From: JABSOG01 sp041583135
GTDB lineage: Bacteria > Pseudomonadota > Gammaproteobacteria > Enterobacterales > Alteromonadaceae
Reading direction: 5' to 3'
DNA length: 31,202 nucleotides
NCBI GenBank assembly: GCA_041583135.1
Contig: JBFHGJ010000065.1
Location: forward strand, 1-31,202
Below the pieces are notes generated by a model that was not told the origin of the DNA, did no database searches, and saw only the letters and a list, made by a program, of their open reading frames with translations. Of this stretch, positions 16,008 to 25,781 are shown in pieces. A program made the position numbers and the translations under genes. How positions within the stretch are numbered: the stretch's first letter is position 1; each line of letters begins with the position of its first letter.

Positions 16008-17470
16008 CCGCCGGATTTTTTCAAGATCATCGACAAACACAAGTTGGTTTGTTGGGTGAAGTGATTAAAGGCCATAAAATCCTGTTGCGTGAGCTTGCCG
16101 CGTTCATGATCTTTTTTGATCACTCTATCGGCATAAAACAGACCAATAGTACGGTTGTCCCACATTACCGGGGCAATAAAAAAGCCATCGGGGCTGGTGA
16201 TGTTGCGGATAGGCTTACTGAGCAGTTTGGCGTAGCGCTCATCGTCAAAGCTCTCAACCCACAGTGGTTGTTGATGATGAAACGAGTGAGAAAATACCGT
16301 TGCCATGGTTCTGATATTGACCTTAAAGCGCTCTTTTACCTGCTCGGCCTCCGGCGCGCTGACAAAACGCGGCTCTAGCGATTTTTTATCGGCACTTTTG
16401 AGCAGTACCATCACTCTATCCATATGAATACCACGGTAGATGCCTTCAAGGGCGGTTTGGATCACCACATTGAAGTCACCTCTGTCCATGGTCAAAAAGG
16501 TCAGCTCTCTGAGCATTTGCAATTGCAGCGCTTCATCGGAGATCTCTTCTTCAATTTCTGGGTTGTTGAGTGGCGTACCAGCACCGGGGTGAAGGTATTG
16601 AATAAGCACTTCGGCACCGTAGGATTGCAGCAGCTTTTCAGTATCTTGCGTACATTGTTCAATGCGCTCTACCAATTTTTCTTCTTTAAGCCCGGTCAAG
16701 TCACCTACTTCTTTTAACAATTTGGGGAGCTTCTCGCGGCTTTGTCTTGGGTTGGCAATGAGTTTACTGAGTTTGTCGGCCAAGGTAACGATTTGGATCT
16801 CTGGTGTGCGTAGGTCTGGTTCTTCCATGGCGCGAATGATGTGGTCGCTTAGGTTCCAGGATTTCGCTAAGCCTATGGTCATTTTATCAAAGGTGGTGCC
16901 TAGCAGCTTGAGCACTTCTTTATCGATTTGTTCTGGTGGTACTTTGGCCAAGATGGCATCGAGTTCTTCGGTGGCTACCGCACCGCTGCTCCAAAATGCG
17001 CTTTCGCCAATGTGGCGCAGTAGCGCACAAATGAAGGTTTCTTCTTTGGTGGTCTCATCGTACTGCGGCATCATCATTTGGGTGAGCATACCGGCGTGAA
17101 AGGACTGGGCCATTTGTTGCAGTAATCGGGTATAAACCCCTTCACTTAAGTTGTTGTGCTTTAGCAGGCTGCCAAGCAGTTTGGCGGTTAAACAGATTTT
17201 CTTGATGGTATCAAAGCCGAGCATCACCGCCGCACGACTGACGGTGGTGACCTTGGAACGTCCCATGTAGGCGCCACTGTTGGCCACTTTTAAAATGGTT
17301 GAGGTCAGGGCGTAGTCATGCAACACCGACTGGCCAACTTTAGCCAGCGACATGGTGTCGTCTTTGGCGACGGTTTCAAGTAAGCGAACGGTTGACGCTA
17401 AAGCCGGTAGTTCCTTGTTACTAATATAATCTACCCAGGCATCAATGCCCCATCTGTCGGTTTTGGCCAA
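16004..17470 (-). CDS. HDOD-GAF signalling protein
   Basis: 488 residues. HDOD domain about 15-215 (LPALASTVRLLETVA, LTSTILKVANSGAYMGRSKVTTVSRAAVMLGFDTIKKI); the HD pair is lost (LLRHIGE), as usual. A helical linker follows (LREKL-type repeats, about 240-320), then a GAF domain (about 320-485; FNVVIQTALEGIYRGIHMDRVMVLL, IAPVMWDNRTIGLFYADR). GAF suggests binding of a small ligand or nucleotide; the effector is unknown. The start is the only start codon after an in-frame stop: TTG 17470, with a weak GAG upstream. It is divergent from the giant c-di-GMP enzyme, and a role in the same circuit is plausible. It shares the bases CTAG with the convergent hydrolase gene, both ending in TAG. Confidence 0.9.
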   Translation of the reverse strand: MAKTDRWGIDAWVDYISNKELPALASTVRLLETVAKDDTMSLAKVGQSVLHDYALTSTILKVANSGAYMGRSKVTTVSRAAVMLGFDTIKKICLTAKLLGSLLKHNNLSEGVYTRLLQQMAQSFHAGMLTQMMMPQYDETTKEETFICALLRHIGESAFWSSGAVATEELDAILAKVPPEQIDKEVLKLLGTTFDKMTIGLAKSWNLSDHIIRAMEEPDLRTPEIQIVTLADKLSKLIANPRQSREKLPKLLKEVGDLTGLKEEKLVERIEQCTQDTEKLLQSYGAEVLIQYLHPGAGTPLNNPEIEEEISDEALQLQMLRELTFLTMDRGDFNVVIQTALEGIYRGIHMDRVMVLLKSADKKSLEPRFVSAPEAEQVKERFKVNIRTMATVFSHSFHHQQPLWVESFDDERYAKLLSKPIRNITSPDGFFIAPVMWDNRTIGLFYADRVIKKDHERGKLTQQDFMAFNHFTQQTNLCLSMILKKSGG

Positions 17471-17801
17471 AAAAGTATCTCAGGTTGATTTCAATGAAAA
17501 TAAGTGTAGTAAGTTTTTATCCATAAATAAATCACTGGTCGCCATTTCTCCGCTCGGCTGTTGCAATCGTGGGCAAAATCCCTAGGACAAAATCAGGTTT
17601 TGAGGACAGGAGCGCCAGTTGTCCTTGTTTGGTCGTAAAATATTATGTTAATCAAATTTTAATTGGTTGGAAAACTTTCTAAAGTGGCTGGTTTGGCATA
17701 TATTTATTAAACAATGACATCTCCTGTCAGCTGTTGAGTAAATCCGATACAAAGATATGATAACGCAACAAAAAATCCTTAATTTCCGTGACAAGAACGC
17801 C
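17471..17801. promoter_or_regulatory. Divergent intergenic region between HDOD-GAF and the propeller sensor
   Basis: About 330 bases. AGGACA occurs at 17584-17589 and 17603-17608, and inverted as TGTCCT at 17620-17625; the last two form a hairpin with perfect 6-base arms. The half nearest the plus-strand gene is AT-rich. No strong sigma-70 promoter stands out on either strand. Confidence 0.35.
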
Positions 17802-20800
17802 ATGGTAAAAATGTTGTTTTGGCTGTTTTTAAGCCTCTTTACCACTGTCGCGGCGGCAGAGGTTGATTTTTTGCGTCTGAGCCGTCTGTCACCAGATGAG
17901 GGATTGTCCGAGGGCTATGTCAACAATGTGTTGATCGACGCCGATGGCTTTTTGTGGTTGGCGACCGAAGGTGGCCTAAATCGCTACGACGGCTATGAAG
18001 TCACAGAGATTAAAGGGCCTGATGGTGTTTTTAGCGGCTCACGTATTCCTTATCTGTTTCAAGACTCTACCGGCCTGATGTGGATAAGCCACGCCAACAC
18101 CGGGTTGTATACCTTGGATCTGGCAACCCGCAAGTACACCCGTATTCTCGAAGAAAAATTGATGGCCGAGCCGCAAGAAGTGGTTCAGGTCGATCATATC
18201 GTGGAACAGGACAACGGCAACTTGTGGCTTGCATCGACGCAAAACCTTCGATTGTACAACCGCGCGACAGGGCGGATTGAAATGGTGTTTTCCATCAGCG
18301 AGTTGGGGATGGAGCTTGATGCCATTCGTCGTTTGTTGCTTGATGGCGAGCATCTTTACATCGCTGCGGTTTCCGGCCTTTATGTGCTCAACATCAATAC
18401 CAGACAGTATAAATTCATTCACCATACTCCCTTTGACAAACCTCGTGAAGAACAGCTCAACAGCAAAGAATTGTATATGCTCGGCAAGCGTTTGTTTGTC
18501 GGTACGGTCGAAGGGCTTTATTCGGTTGATGTCAGTAACATTCAAGCCGTAATTGATGGCGTCGAGTCACAGGCCACACCGGTAGAACGCATTCCCTATC
18601 GCAATATTTGGCGGTTGTTGCAGCTCGATGGGCTGTTTTATGTGGCCACTGACGAGGGGCTTTACACCTACGACTACAATCTCGACATTCCTGATAAGTT
18701 GTTTGAGTTTGCCAATGATAGAAAGTTTGAGATCACCGACAATAATGTTCGTGATATGACCATCGACCGCCATGGTAACTTCTGGTTGGCATCGAGAATG
18801 GATGGCGCTTTTTATTGGAATCCCAAGACGTCGGCCTTTCGTGCCATTTATCGCAAGAAGTTTGGCGTCAATCAGCTCAGTGACAATTTAATCTGGTCGG
18901 TGAAGCAGGGGCAGGACGGCACGCTTTGGGCAGGTTCGCAAAACGGTTTAAATCGGATCAATCTGCAAAACGGTGCTGTTCAATCCTATATGGTTTCAGA
19001 TGATAAAAAGGCAGTTTCTACTGTCGGTACGATTTATAACATCATGGAAGACTCTAGCGGTCTATTGTGGTTATTGACCGGCGATTTTGAAGATAGATTG
19101 GTTGCCTTTGATCCAAAAAACAACCAACGTAAGGCGATTTTGTTCGCCAACAAGCAAGCCCAAGAGGTCATGAGCAGACCCAGTTTTGGGCATTACTTGG
19201 ACGATCAGGACAATATCTGGTTTATCACAGAAGACAGCTTTTACCGCTATGACATCAATAAAGGCACGGTCAGTGAATTGACTGGCCTTAAAGCCGTATT
19301 GAAGCCCGCTATGAGCGCCGGTTTTTTGGGGATTTTACCTAATCATCCTGACTCTATTATGGTGTCGGTCTTCGGTCAGCTGTGGTTATATGACATTGAG
19401 CGCAATCAAGCTCGTAAAATTTACGATATTCCGGGGTTTCAACCGCAGGACTATCTGGCGCCCGAGAGTTGGGTCATCGACAGAACCAATACCTTATGGC
19501 TGGTGATCTCACAATTTGGGCTGGTGGGACTAGATGCCGATACCTTTGAAGTCAAACATGTATATGACCAGACCAACAAGTTGCCCAACAACAGTATTTA
19601 TGGTGCACAACTGGATAACAATGGAGACATCTGGCTCAGCTCGCATCAAGGGATCTTTCGTATCGATGGCGAGAGTCATCACCTTGAGCATTTCACCATT
19701 AAAGATGGTTTGGCTACCAACGAGTTTAACGGCGGCAGTGGTATCAACTCTCACGCCACACTCAGCAACGGTGAACTGGCCTATGGTTCGATGCAAGGGG
19801 TGACGTTATTTAACCCCGAGAATCTGGTGCGCGATGAGCGTGATGTCGATGACGTTAAAATCACGTCGTTGAGTTTGCTCTCGAGAGAGCTGCTGATGCC
19901 GATTAAAGACTTGAGCGGCATGCATTTGGCACTGAACTATGACGATATCGGGCTTAGGATCAACTTCTCGACGTTGGATTACAAAGGCAAAAGCAAAACC
20001 CGTTACCGCTATGAGTTGACCGGCAAAAAGACCATCAAGTATCCTGAATCTACGCAGCACTCGATTTTATTTCCGCAGCTGCAACCGGGCGATTATACCT
20101 TTAACGTCATTGCTATCGATCCTCAAACCGGCAAACAGAGTCAGCAAAAATCTGTATATATTGCCGTTGCCTATGCCTGGTATGCATCACCTGCTGCCTA
20201 CAGTGTTTATGCCTTGTTGATGATTGCCTTAATGTATTATTGGTATCGTCGTCGTCAGCGTCAGCAGGCGAGGTTGCTTAAGGCCCATAAAAATGTGGTG
20301 GCCAGCGAGGAGCGTCTACGTTTGGCCCTAAGAGGTTCAGGAAGTGGCGTATGGGACTGGCAGGCAGATAAAAACGTGATGTTTGAACCACGAGTCGGAG
20401 AGCTGCTATGTCACAGTCAGTTGCCGAAATATTTGTCCTTTGTACAGCATATCGATTTGATTCATCCCAACGATCAGTGTGAGTTTGAGTCGGCGTGGGC
20501 GATGTTTATTGCCAATACCGACAGTAACTTTGAATGCACCTATCGAATGAAGGATGCTCAAGGCAATTGGTTTTGGTTCCGCGACCTTGGCATGGTGGCC
20601 GAGCGTAACGATTTCGGTAAGCCGACCCGTGTTACAGGTACCTATACCAATATCACCGAAACCAAAGCCAATGAGGAGCAGGCGCGGTTGTTTGGTGAAG
20701 CGTTTAAGCAAACCCGTGACTGGGTGGTGATTTTAGATGTCTATCAAGAGCCGATTGCTGCCAACCAGTCGTTCCGTGAGACCTTTGGTTTGGAGGCCAA

Positions 20801-22376
20801 TCAGCCGCTGCCCAGCAGTGCCGGTGAAATTGTGGGTATTGACCGTAAACAGCAGGTGAAATATGCCGAGATCTTAAATGCCCTCGATGCCGGTTCACAC
20901 TGGCAGGGGGAAGAAATGGTCGTCAACCATCACGGTCAAGCCTATCCGGTTATTTTGAGTATCAATGCGGTAGCCGGTAAAGCCGATGAAGTGGCGTTTT
21001 ACGTGTTGGTATTGACGGACATTACTGCGCAAAAGGCTGCGGAGAATGATCTGCGCCAGTTGGCCAACTACGATAGTTTGACTGGATTACCCAATCGCGC
21101 CTTGCTGCTCGATAGGATCAAACACGCGATAGAACATGCGCGCCGTTATGATTTTCATATGGCGTTATTCTTTATCGATTTAGACCGCTTTAAGCAGGTG
21201 AATGACTCTTTGGGTCACGATGTCGGCGATAAGCTGTTGATTGATGTTGCCCAGCGCCTGACTGCAGTCTTGCGCGAAGGCGATACGGTTGCAAGGCTTG
21301 GCGGCGACGAGTTTGTGATCTTGCTGGAATCGTTCCGTACCATTGAAGATGTCAGTCATGTGGCGCAAAAGGTGATTGACGAAATTGACCAGCCAATCTC
21401 CCTTGGCAAACATGTGGTGAGCGTATCGCCCAGTATCGGGATTGCGCTATACCCGGATGATGCCACCGAGCATAATGATCTGTTGAAAAATGCCGATGTG
21501 GCGATGTACCACGCCAAAGAGGCTGGACGCAATAACTTCCAGTTCTTTACCGTAGAAATGAATGAACGTGCCAGAGTGAAACTAGAAGAAGAAAACTCGA
21601 TAAAACAAGCTTTTATCAATGACGAGTTTATCAACTTCTATCAGCCGATTGTCGATGCGAGTGATAATTGCATTAAGGGCTTTGAATTGTTGTTGCGCTG
21701 GCAAAGCAGTGACGGGCTTATTCCTCCTTATCGGTTTATTCCGGTGGCTGAAGACATTGGGCTTATTGTCAAAATGACGCAGGCGGCACTTAAACGTGGA
21801 TTGGCCGACCTACAGCGCTGGCAGGCGCTGGGTTTTGCGCCTTATTTGTCGGTGAATCTATCGATTAAAGATCTCGAACAGGAATGCCTAGCCAGTGAAG
21901 TGGAAGCTGCAATTAAGGCCAGTGGTCTACCGGCATCGAGCCTGCGCTTTGAGATCACCGAAAGTGCTTTGATGATAGATATCAGCAAAGCCATTGAAAC
22001 CATGAACAAGCTTACCCGCTTAGGTTGCGTGCTGGCCCTTGATGATTTTGGTACTGGTTATTCGTCACTGAAATACTTAAAAGAATTCCCGATAGAGATC
22101 ATTAAAATTGACCGTGGTTTTGTCAAAGACATCGGCATCGATAAAAACGACGAGGCGATCATTGACTCGATTTTGGCGATGGCGGAAAGCTTGGGCAAAT
22201 ACTGTGTTGCCGAAGGGGTCGAAACCGAAGCTCAGTTGGCCTATTTGAGTGAGCGCAACTGCGCGCTTATTCAAGGTTATCTTTATAGTCCACCGGTGCC
22301 TTTCGAGCAGGCGACGGAGCTGTTGAACTCAACTTTTGATGTTGCCTTAGCTGAATCGGCCAGTGCTGATACTTAG
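17802..22376 (+). CDS. Propeller-type sensor with PAS, GGDEF and EAL domains (c-di-GMP turnover)
   Basis: 1524 residues from ATG 17802, which gives a clean signal peptide (MVKMLFWLFLSLFTTVAAA); an ATG at 17757 is possible. Periplasmic part: two-component-regulator propeller repeats (about 22-690; LSEGYVNNVLIDADGFLWLATEGGLNRYDG) and a Y_Y_Y domain (about 695-790). Membrane helix about 792-815. Cytoplasm: PAS 833-952, PAS 955-1080, GGDEF 1088-1250, EAL 1265-1510. The cyclase site is intact (GGDEF 1167-1171), with an inhibitory-site RxxD (REGD) five residues before it. The phosphodiesterase motif reads ELL rather than EAL but keeps Glu1295, and NLS, TES, DDFGTG, IKID, AEGVE and QGY are present. 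Both activities are therefore possible. The periplasmic ligand, often a saccharide or polymer breakdown product in this family, is unknown. Confidence 0.95.
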   Translation: MVKMLFWLFLSLFTTVAAAEVDFLRLSRLSPDEGLSEGYVNNVLIDADGFLWLATEGGLNRYDGYEVTEIKGPDGVFSGSRIPYLFQDSTGLMWISHANTGLYTLDLATRKYTRILEEKLMAEPQEVVQVDHIVEQDNGNLWLASTQNLRLYNRATGRIEMVFSISELGMELDAIRRLLLDGEHLYIAAVSGLYVLNINTRQYKFIHHTPFDKPREEQLNSKELYMLGKRLFVGTVEGLYSVDVSNIQAVIDGVESQATPVERIPYRNIWRLLQLDGLFYVATDEGLYTYDYNLDIPDKLFEFANDRKFEITDNNVRDMTIDRHGNFWLASRMDGAFYWNPKTSAFRAIYRKKFGVNQLSDNLIWSVKQGQDGTLWAGSQNGLNRINLQNGAVQSYMVSDDKKAVSTVGTIYNIMEDSSGLLWLLTGDFEDRLVAFDPKNNQRKAILFANKQAQEVMSRPSFGHYLDDQDNIWFITEDSFYRYDINKGTVSELTGLKAVLKPAMSAGFLGILPNHPDSIMVSVFGQLWLYDIERNQARKIYDIPGFQPQDYLAPESWVIDRTNTLWLVISQFGLVGLDADTFEVKHVYDQTNKLPNNSIYGAQLDNNGDIWLSSHQGIFRIDGESHHLEHFTIKDGLATNEFNGGSGINSHATLSNGELAYGSMQGVTLFNPENLVRDERDVDDVKITSLSLLSRELLMPIKDLSGMHLALNYDDIGLRINFSTLDYKGKSKTRYRYELTGKKTIKYPESTQHSILFPQLQPGDYTFNVIAIDPQTGKQSQQKSVYIAVAYAWYASPAAYSVYALLMIALMYYWYRRRQRQQARLLKAHKNVVASEERLRLALRGSGSGVWDWQADKNVMFEPRVGELLCHSQLPKYLSFVQHIDLIHPNDQCEFESAWAMFIANTDSNFECTYRMKDAQGNWFWFRDLGMVAERNDFGKPTRVTGTYTNITETKANEEQARLFGEAFKQTRDWVVILDVYQEPIAANQSFRETFGLEANQPLPSSAGEIVGIDRKQQVKYAEILNALDAGSHWQGEEMVVNHHGQAYPVILSINAVAGKADEVAFYVLVLTDITAQKAAENDLRQLANYDSLTGLPNRALLLDRIKHAIEHARRYDFHMALFFIDLDRFKQVNDSLGHDVGDKLLIDVAQRLTAVLREGDTVARLGGDEFVILLESFRTIEDVSHVAQKVIDEIDQPISLGKHVVSVSPSIGIALYPDDATEHNDLLKNADVAMYHAKEAGRNNFQFFTVEMNERARVKLEEENSIKQAFINDEFINFYQPIVDASDNCIKGFELLLRWQSSDGLIPPYRFIPVAEDIGLIVKMTQAALKRGLADLQRWQALGFAPYLSVNLSIKDLEQECLASEVEAAIKASGLPASSLRFEITESALMIDISKAIETMNKLTRLGCVLALDDFGTGYSSLKYLKEFPIEIIKIDRGFVKDIGIDKNDEAIIDSILAMAESLGKYCVAEGVETEAQLAYLSERNCALIQGYLYSPPVPFEQATELLNSTFDVALAESASADT

Positions 22377-24652
22377 TGTGCCAAAGCTGTCAGTATCAAT
22401 TGCCGCTCTTGTTGCGGCAGCTGTAAAAAGCAGTTGTCGTCCTGTCCTGATTGCAAGTATTGCTGCATTGCGCCGAGTAGGCGCTTACTGTAGCTTAGTG
22501 TCGGCTCTTGGTTGAGTAAGGTTTCACAGCCGTAGAGCCAAAGTTCAAAACGTTTTGGTGCGTGTTTGACCAAGCTGACGCTGACACGGTTGAGACCGCT
22601 GGCAAAGGCATTGTATTGTTCAAGTGGCTTAAGGGTTTGCCATATAGTGTCATAGCCGGCTATCTGATCCTGTAGAGGGCGCATCGCCAGAGTGTAAAGC
22701 ATCAAATAAACCTCGTAATTAAAGCCGTCACTTTTGATGACATCCGGTAGCGCTTTGAGAATGCGATTTAATGGCATTTGTGCTGGGCAATTGGCCCACA
22801 GTCTGATGGCGCAGGCAAAAGCCAGATCGTCCAACGGATACTTAAAGCTCATATCTTGCACTTGACGGTACAGTTTGGCTGCGCGCGGCTCATCTTCTTT
22901 GGCAATCGCATCCATGGTTTCTTTAACCGCATGACAAAATGCCCCTGCAATGTGAATATTATTTCGCTTTTCTGCCCTGATACGCAATTGCTCCAACGCC
23001 TGTTGCGTTTTACTGATCTCACCAGCCAGTGAATAGCCCTTGGCTTTGTTGACCAAGCAGTGAGAAATCGACAGTGAAAACGCCTGACTGGCGAGCTTAG
23101 GCTCTTGCCTTTCAAGCTTTTCAAGCCACGGCAGAAAGCGCTCGGCAGCGCTAAGATGAGCAAACCATGCGCTAAAGCCGATGGCATGTTTGGCGAGCCG
23201 TTTCCATATGGCAGGATCGTTGGTTTTCTCACAAAAGGTAAATAACAGGCATAGCAGCTGCTCGGTGATGTCGAGTTGTTGCGCAGCGAGGGCATGGCTG
23301 GTGAGACTGTTGAGGATCGCCATGTATTGCAATCTTGCCTGTTGTTCTAGGGCAACGCTTTGTGCCTGTAGCAGCAGGTGTTCATAAGCTGGGGCAAAGG
23401 TCTCGCTATTGGGCGCGGCAAGGAATGCAGACAGCTGTGCAGCACCCGGATGGTCGTCTATTTTGACCTTGGCTAGATAATGGCTGCGTAGATAGCTCGG
23501 TGCAAAGATAAAGCACTGACCATCTTGGGCAAGATAACCTTCACTGGCGCTGGCATACCAATAGCGAACAAACTCAATACTTGCCATCAGTTGCTTTATG
23601 GCCGAGGTTCTCACGGCAAGTCCCATGCGCATCAGCGGTTGTGCCAGTTCATAATGTGAAGTGCGGCCAACGGCGGTGGCGACCAGTAGACCATTGTCGC
23701 GCATTTTTTTAAGTTGCCCTGAAGTGGTTTGATGGCTCAAGCGATTGTATTTGGCGATGTCTGTCACGGTCACGGTGCCGACCTGTTTGGCAATAAAGGC
23801 CAACAGTTTTTGCTGCTGTGGTGGTAGCATCGTCACTTCTAGCTCGTATCGCTGAGTTTGGCTATCGAGCAAGCAGATGATCGCGTCAAAGAACTCCTCT
23901 AACGGCGAGCATAGCAGGTAGTGACAAAACTGTACGTAATAGCGTGCGATACCTTGGGCAAACAGATGAAAGGCCGATAGGCAGGCGCGGCCTTTGGGCG
24001 AGCCTAAGGCGCTTAGCAAGTCGGCTTTGTCTTGTGCTTTGGCCACCTTGCACATGAGTTGTTGTGCTTGGTCAAGTGACAATGGCTCAAGATATTGCTG
24101 GGTAAAGTATGTCGTCAGTGAACATGATTGATCCGGCTGCTGTGAGGCGGTCGCTGCGATGTGGAGCTTGGGGTTGTCTTTTAACAGCTTGCCGAGCTGC
24201 TTTTTGTCTGGGGCACAGAGTAGTTTGAGATGCTTGTCAAAATCTTCCACCAGCAATAGTAGAGCAGTTGCTTCAACAAGCTGTGCAATACTGCGCTCGG
24301 CCTCTTGGTGAGCGCGATTGGCTGGTAATGTCAGCAGCGTATCAATCGGTTGTGACAGAGCGGTGAGTATTGCGGCTAAAAAGTCAAAATAGCAGCTCAT
24401 GGCACCGAGAGGTAAGTCGAGCTTTAGCGCTCGAATAGGCTCACTTGCGTGGTCAATGCGCTGCTCAAGCAGCCGAAGCAGGTGGGTTTTGCCGCTGCCA
24501 GATGGGCCAATGAGCATTAAATGTAGTGCCGATTGGGTGATTTGATGTTGCCAATGTCGTAGCTGTCCGTCGTATTTGACGAGCGTCGATTCGAGTGTCT
24601 CGAGGCTTGAAAGCTGTGGATTGTAGATCCCAATATTGGTTTTTCTATCCAT
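22373..24652 (-). CDS. AAA ATPase with winged-helix domain and helical-repeat C-terminus
   Basis: 759 residues. Walker A GPSGSGKT at 49-56, Walker B LLLLVEDFD at 131-139, and a sensor-like strand HIAATAS near 173-180. After the ATPase part comes a MarR/ArsR-like winged helix (about 288-350; VTVTDIAKYNRLSHQTTSGQLKKMRDNGLLVATAVGRTSHYELA). Residues ~360-759 are helical, Leu/Ala/Gln-rich, likely TPR- or HEAT-like. This order (NTPase, winged helix, helical repeats) resembles STAND/MalT-like switches, but the winged helix is internal rather than C-terminal. There is no membrane segment. The sensed signal and target are unknown. ATG start with AGG about ten bases upstream. Its stop (TAA) overlaps the stop of the propeller sensor gene (TAG) in the bases TTAG. 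Confidence 0.8.
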   Translation of the reverse strand: MDRKTNIGIYNPQLSSLETLESTLVKYDGQLRHWQHQITQSALHLMLIGPSGSGKTHLLRLLEQRIDHASEPIRALKLDLPLGAMSCYFDFLAAILTALSQPIDTLLTLPANRAHQEAERSIAQLVEATALLLLVEDFDKHLKLLCAPDKKQLGKLLKDNPKLHIAATASQQPDQSCSLTTYFTQQYLEPLSLDQAQQLMCKVAKAQDKADLLSALGSPKGRACLSAFHLFAQGIARYYVQFCHYLLCSPLEEFFDAIICLLDSQTQRYELEVTMLPPQQQKLLAFIAKQVGTVTVTDIAKYNRLSHQTTSGQLKKMRDNGLLVATAVGRTSHYELAQPLMRMGLAVRTSAIKQLMASIEFVRYWYASASEGYLAQDGQCFIFAPSYLRSHYLAKVKIDDHPGAAQLSAFLAAPNSETFAPAYEHLLLQAQSVALEQQARLQYMAILNSLTSHALAAQQLDITEQLLCLLFTFCEKTNDPAIWKRLAKHAIGFSAWFAHLSAAERFLPWLEKLERQEPKLASQAFSLSISHCLVNKAKGYSLAGEISKTQQALEQLRIRAEKRNNIHIAGAFCHAVKETMDAIAKEDEPRAAKLYRQVQDMSFKYPLDDLAFACAIRLWANCPAQMPLNRILKALPDVIKSDGFNYEVYLMLYTLAMRPLQDQIAGYDTIWQTLKPLEQYNAFASGLNRVSVSLVKHAPKRFELWLYGCETLLNQEPTLSYSKRLLGAMQQYLQSGQDDNCFLQLPQQERQLILTALAH

Positions 24653-24797
24653 GGTAAAGCCTGCTATCGTTGGTCTAACGGTGACTTACGTTAAACTTAG
24701 CGTATAACAGATTAAACAGCTGTCAAATTTATCGTACTTATTTTGGTGCGTTATGGCCGCTCATCTGTACGAGATGTCAACTTCGCTGACAAGGACG

Positions 24798-25673
24798 CTA
24801 GATTTTCGATTTTAACAGGTCGAGAAACAGACGGCTTTTTAACGGCATATGGTCCGATTTAGGATAGAACGCCCACAATTCTCGTTCGGCACTTTGGTAT
24901 TGCGGCAGTACCTTCACCAGTTGCCCTGTATCCGTTTCGCGACGAATGTAATCGGGCGTGGCTAAGATAAAGCCCATGCCACGGCAAGCGGCATAGAGCA
25001 TGGCATCTAGATTTTCAGAGATAAAGTTGTGGTTGGCTACGGATAACTCCTCGCCATTGTCCATTTCTATTATCCCAAGGCGGGCCTGAAAGCCCGCGAC
25101 GATGATGTTGTAACGTTCTATGTCTCTAAGGTCGTTGATCTCGCCGATGCGCTCCAAAAAGCTTGGGGCGGCGAAAATGCTCATGCGATAGCTTTTGAGC
25201 TTAACTCCTTTATGGGCGGCAGAGTTGAAATCTTCCCGTTTGCGGCAGATCACCAGATCATGGTCGAGGTCGGGATTGGTGCCAAACGCTTGGACATCAA
25301 GCTGTACCTTCATTTTGCCATAGCGAGATAGAAAATCTTCGATGTGGGGCATTAACACCGAACTGCCTGTGGATAAGGGGGCCGCGATACGCAGTAGCCC
25401 AGAGGGGCTGTTGGCGCCATCTCGGGTTTCGCTGACCATGGTATCGAACTGTTTGATAAAGCAGTTGGCGCGTTGCAAAAAGGCTTCGCCAGCTTCGGTT
25501 AGATGAATGTGCCTTGTGGTGCGAATGAACAACGTCGCGCCGAGATTTTTCTCAAGCCATTCGATGCGTTTGCTGATGGCCGATGGTGAAACCGCCTCTG
25601 CTTTGGCCGCTTCGGTGAAGCTGCGGCTTTGGGCGACGTGACAAAAACTGCGGGTGGTGTTTATCCAGTCCAT
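24798..25673 (-). CDS. LysR-family transcriptional regulator
   Basis: 291 residues, the usual LysR length. N-terminal winged helix-turn-helix (about 1-60; FCHVAQSRSFTEAAKAEAVSPSAISKRIEWLEKNLGATLF, then TRHIHLTEAGEAFL). Effector-binding domain about 90-290 (GLLRIAAPLSTGSSVLMPHIEDFL, RMSIFAAPSFLER, RGMGFILATPDYIRRE). It lies divergent from the first EmrD-like transporter with a 209-base gap, the classic arrangement for a LysR protein that controls its neighbour, so it probably regulates one or both transporters in response to a small molecule. The ligand cannot be told from sequence. No ribosome binding site of note. Confidence 0.93.
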   Translation of the reverse strand: MDWINTTRSFCHVAQSRSFTEAAKAEAVSPSAISKRIEWLEKNLGATLFIRTTRHIHLTEAGEAFLQRANCFIKQFDTMVSETRDGANSPSGLLRIAAPLSTGSSVLMPHIEDFLSRYGKMKVQLDVQAFGTNPDLDHDLVICRKREDFNSAAHKGVKLKSYRMSIFAAPSFLERIGEINDLRDIERYNIIVAGFQARLGIIEMDNGEELSVANHNFISENLDAMLYAACRGMGFILATPDYIRRETDTGQLVKVLPQYQSAERELWAFYPKSDHMPLKSRLFLDLLKSKI

Positions 25674-25781
25674 TATTATTGCCTGGTAGGAAAAAGAGTT
25701 CTGCCTATTAAAGCATTTTTATTCTGATTGTTTAATAATAAAATAGCCAGCGATTGAACCTCACTTTGAATTTAACCGCAT

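Noticed and set aside
21684..21701. Inactive EAL domain because the motif reads ELL
   Set aside because: The catalytic glutamate is kept and all other expected catalytic motifs (NLS, DDFGTG, IKID, AEGVE, QGY) are present, so inactivation is not supported.
22849..23295. 148-codon minus-strand ORF in a second frame of the ATPase gene
   Set aside because: It overlaps the helical C-terminal part of the ATPase completely, with no start signal of its own.
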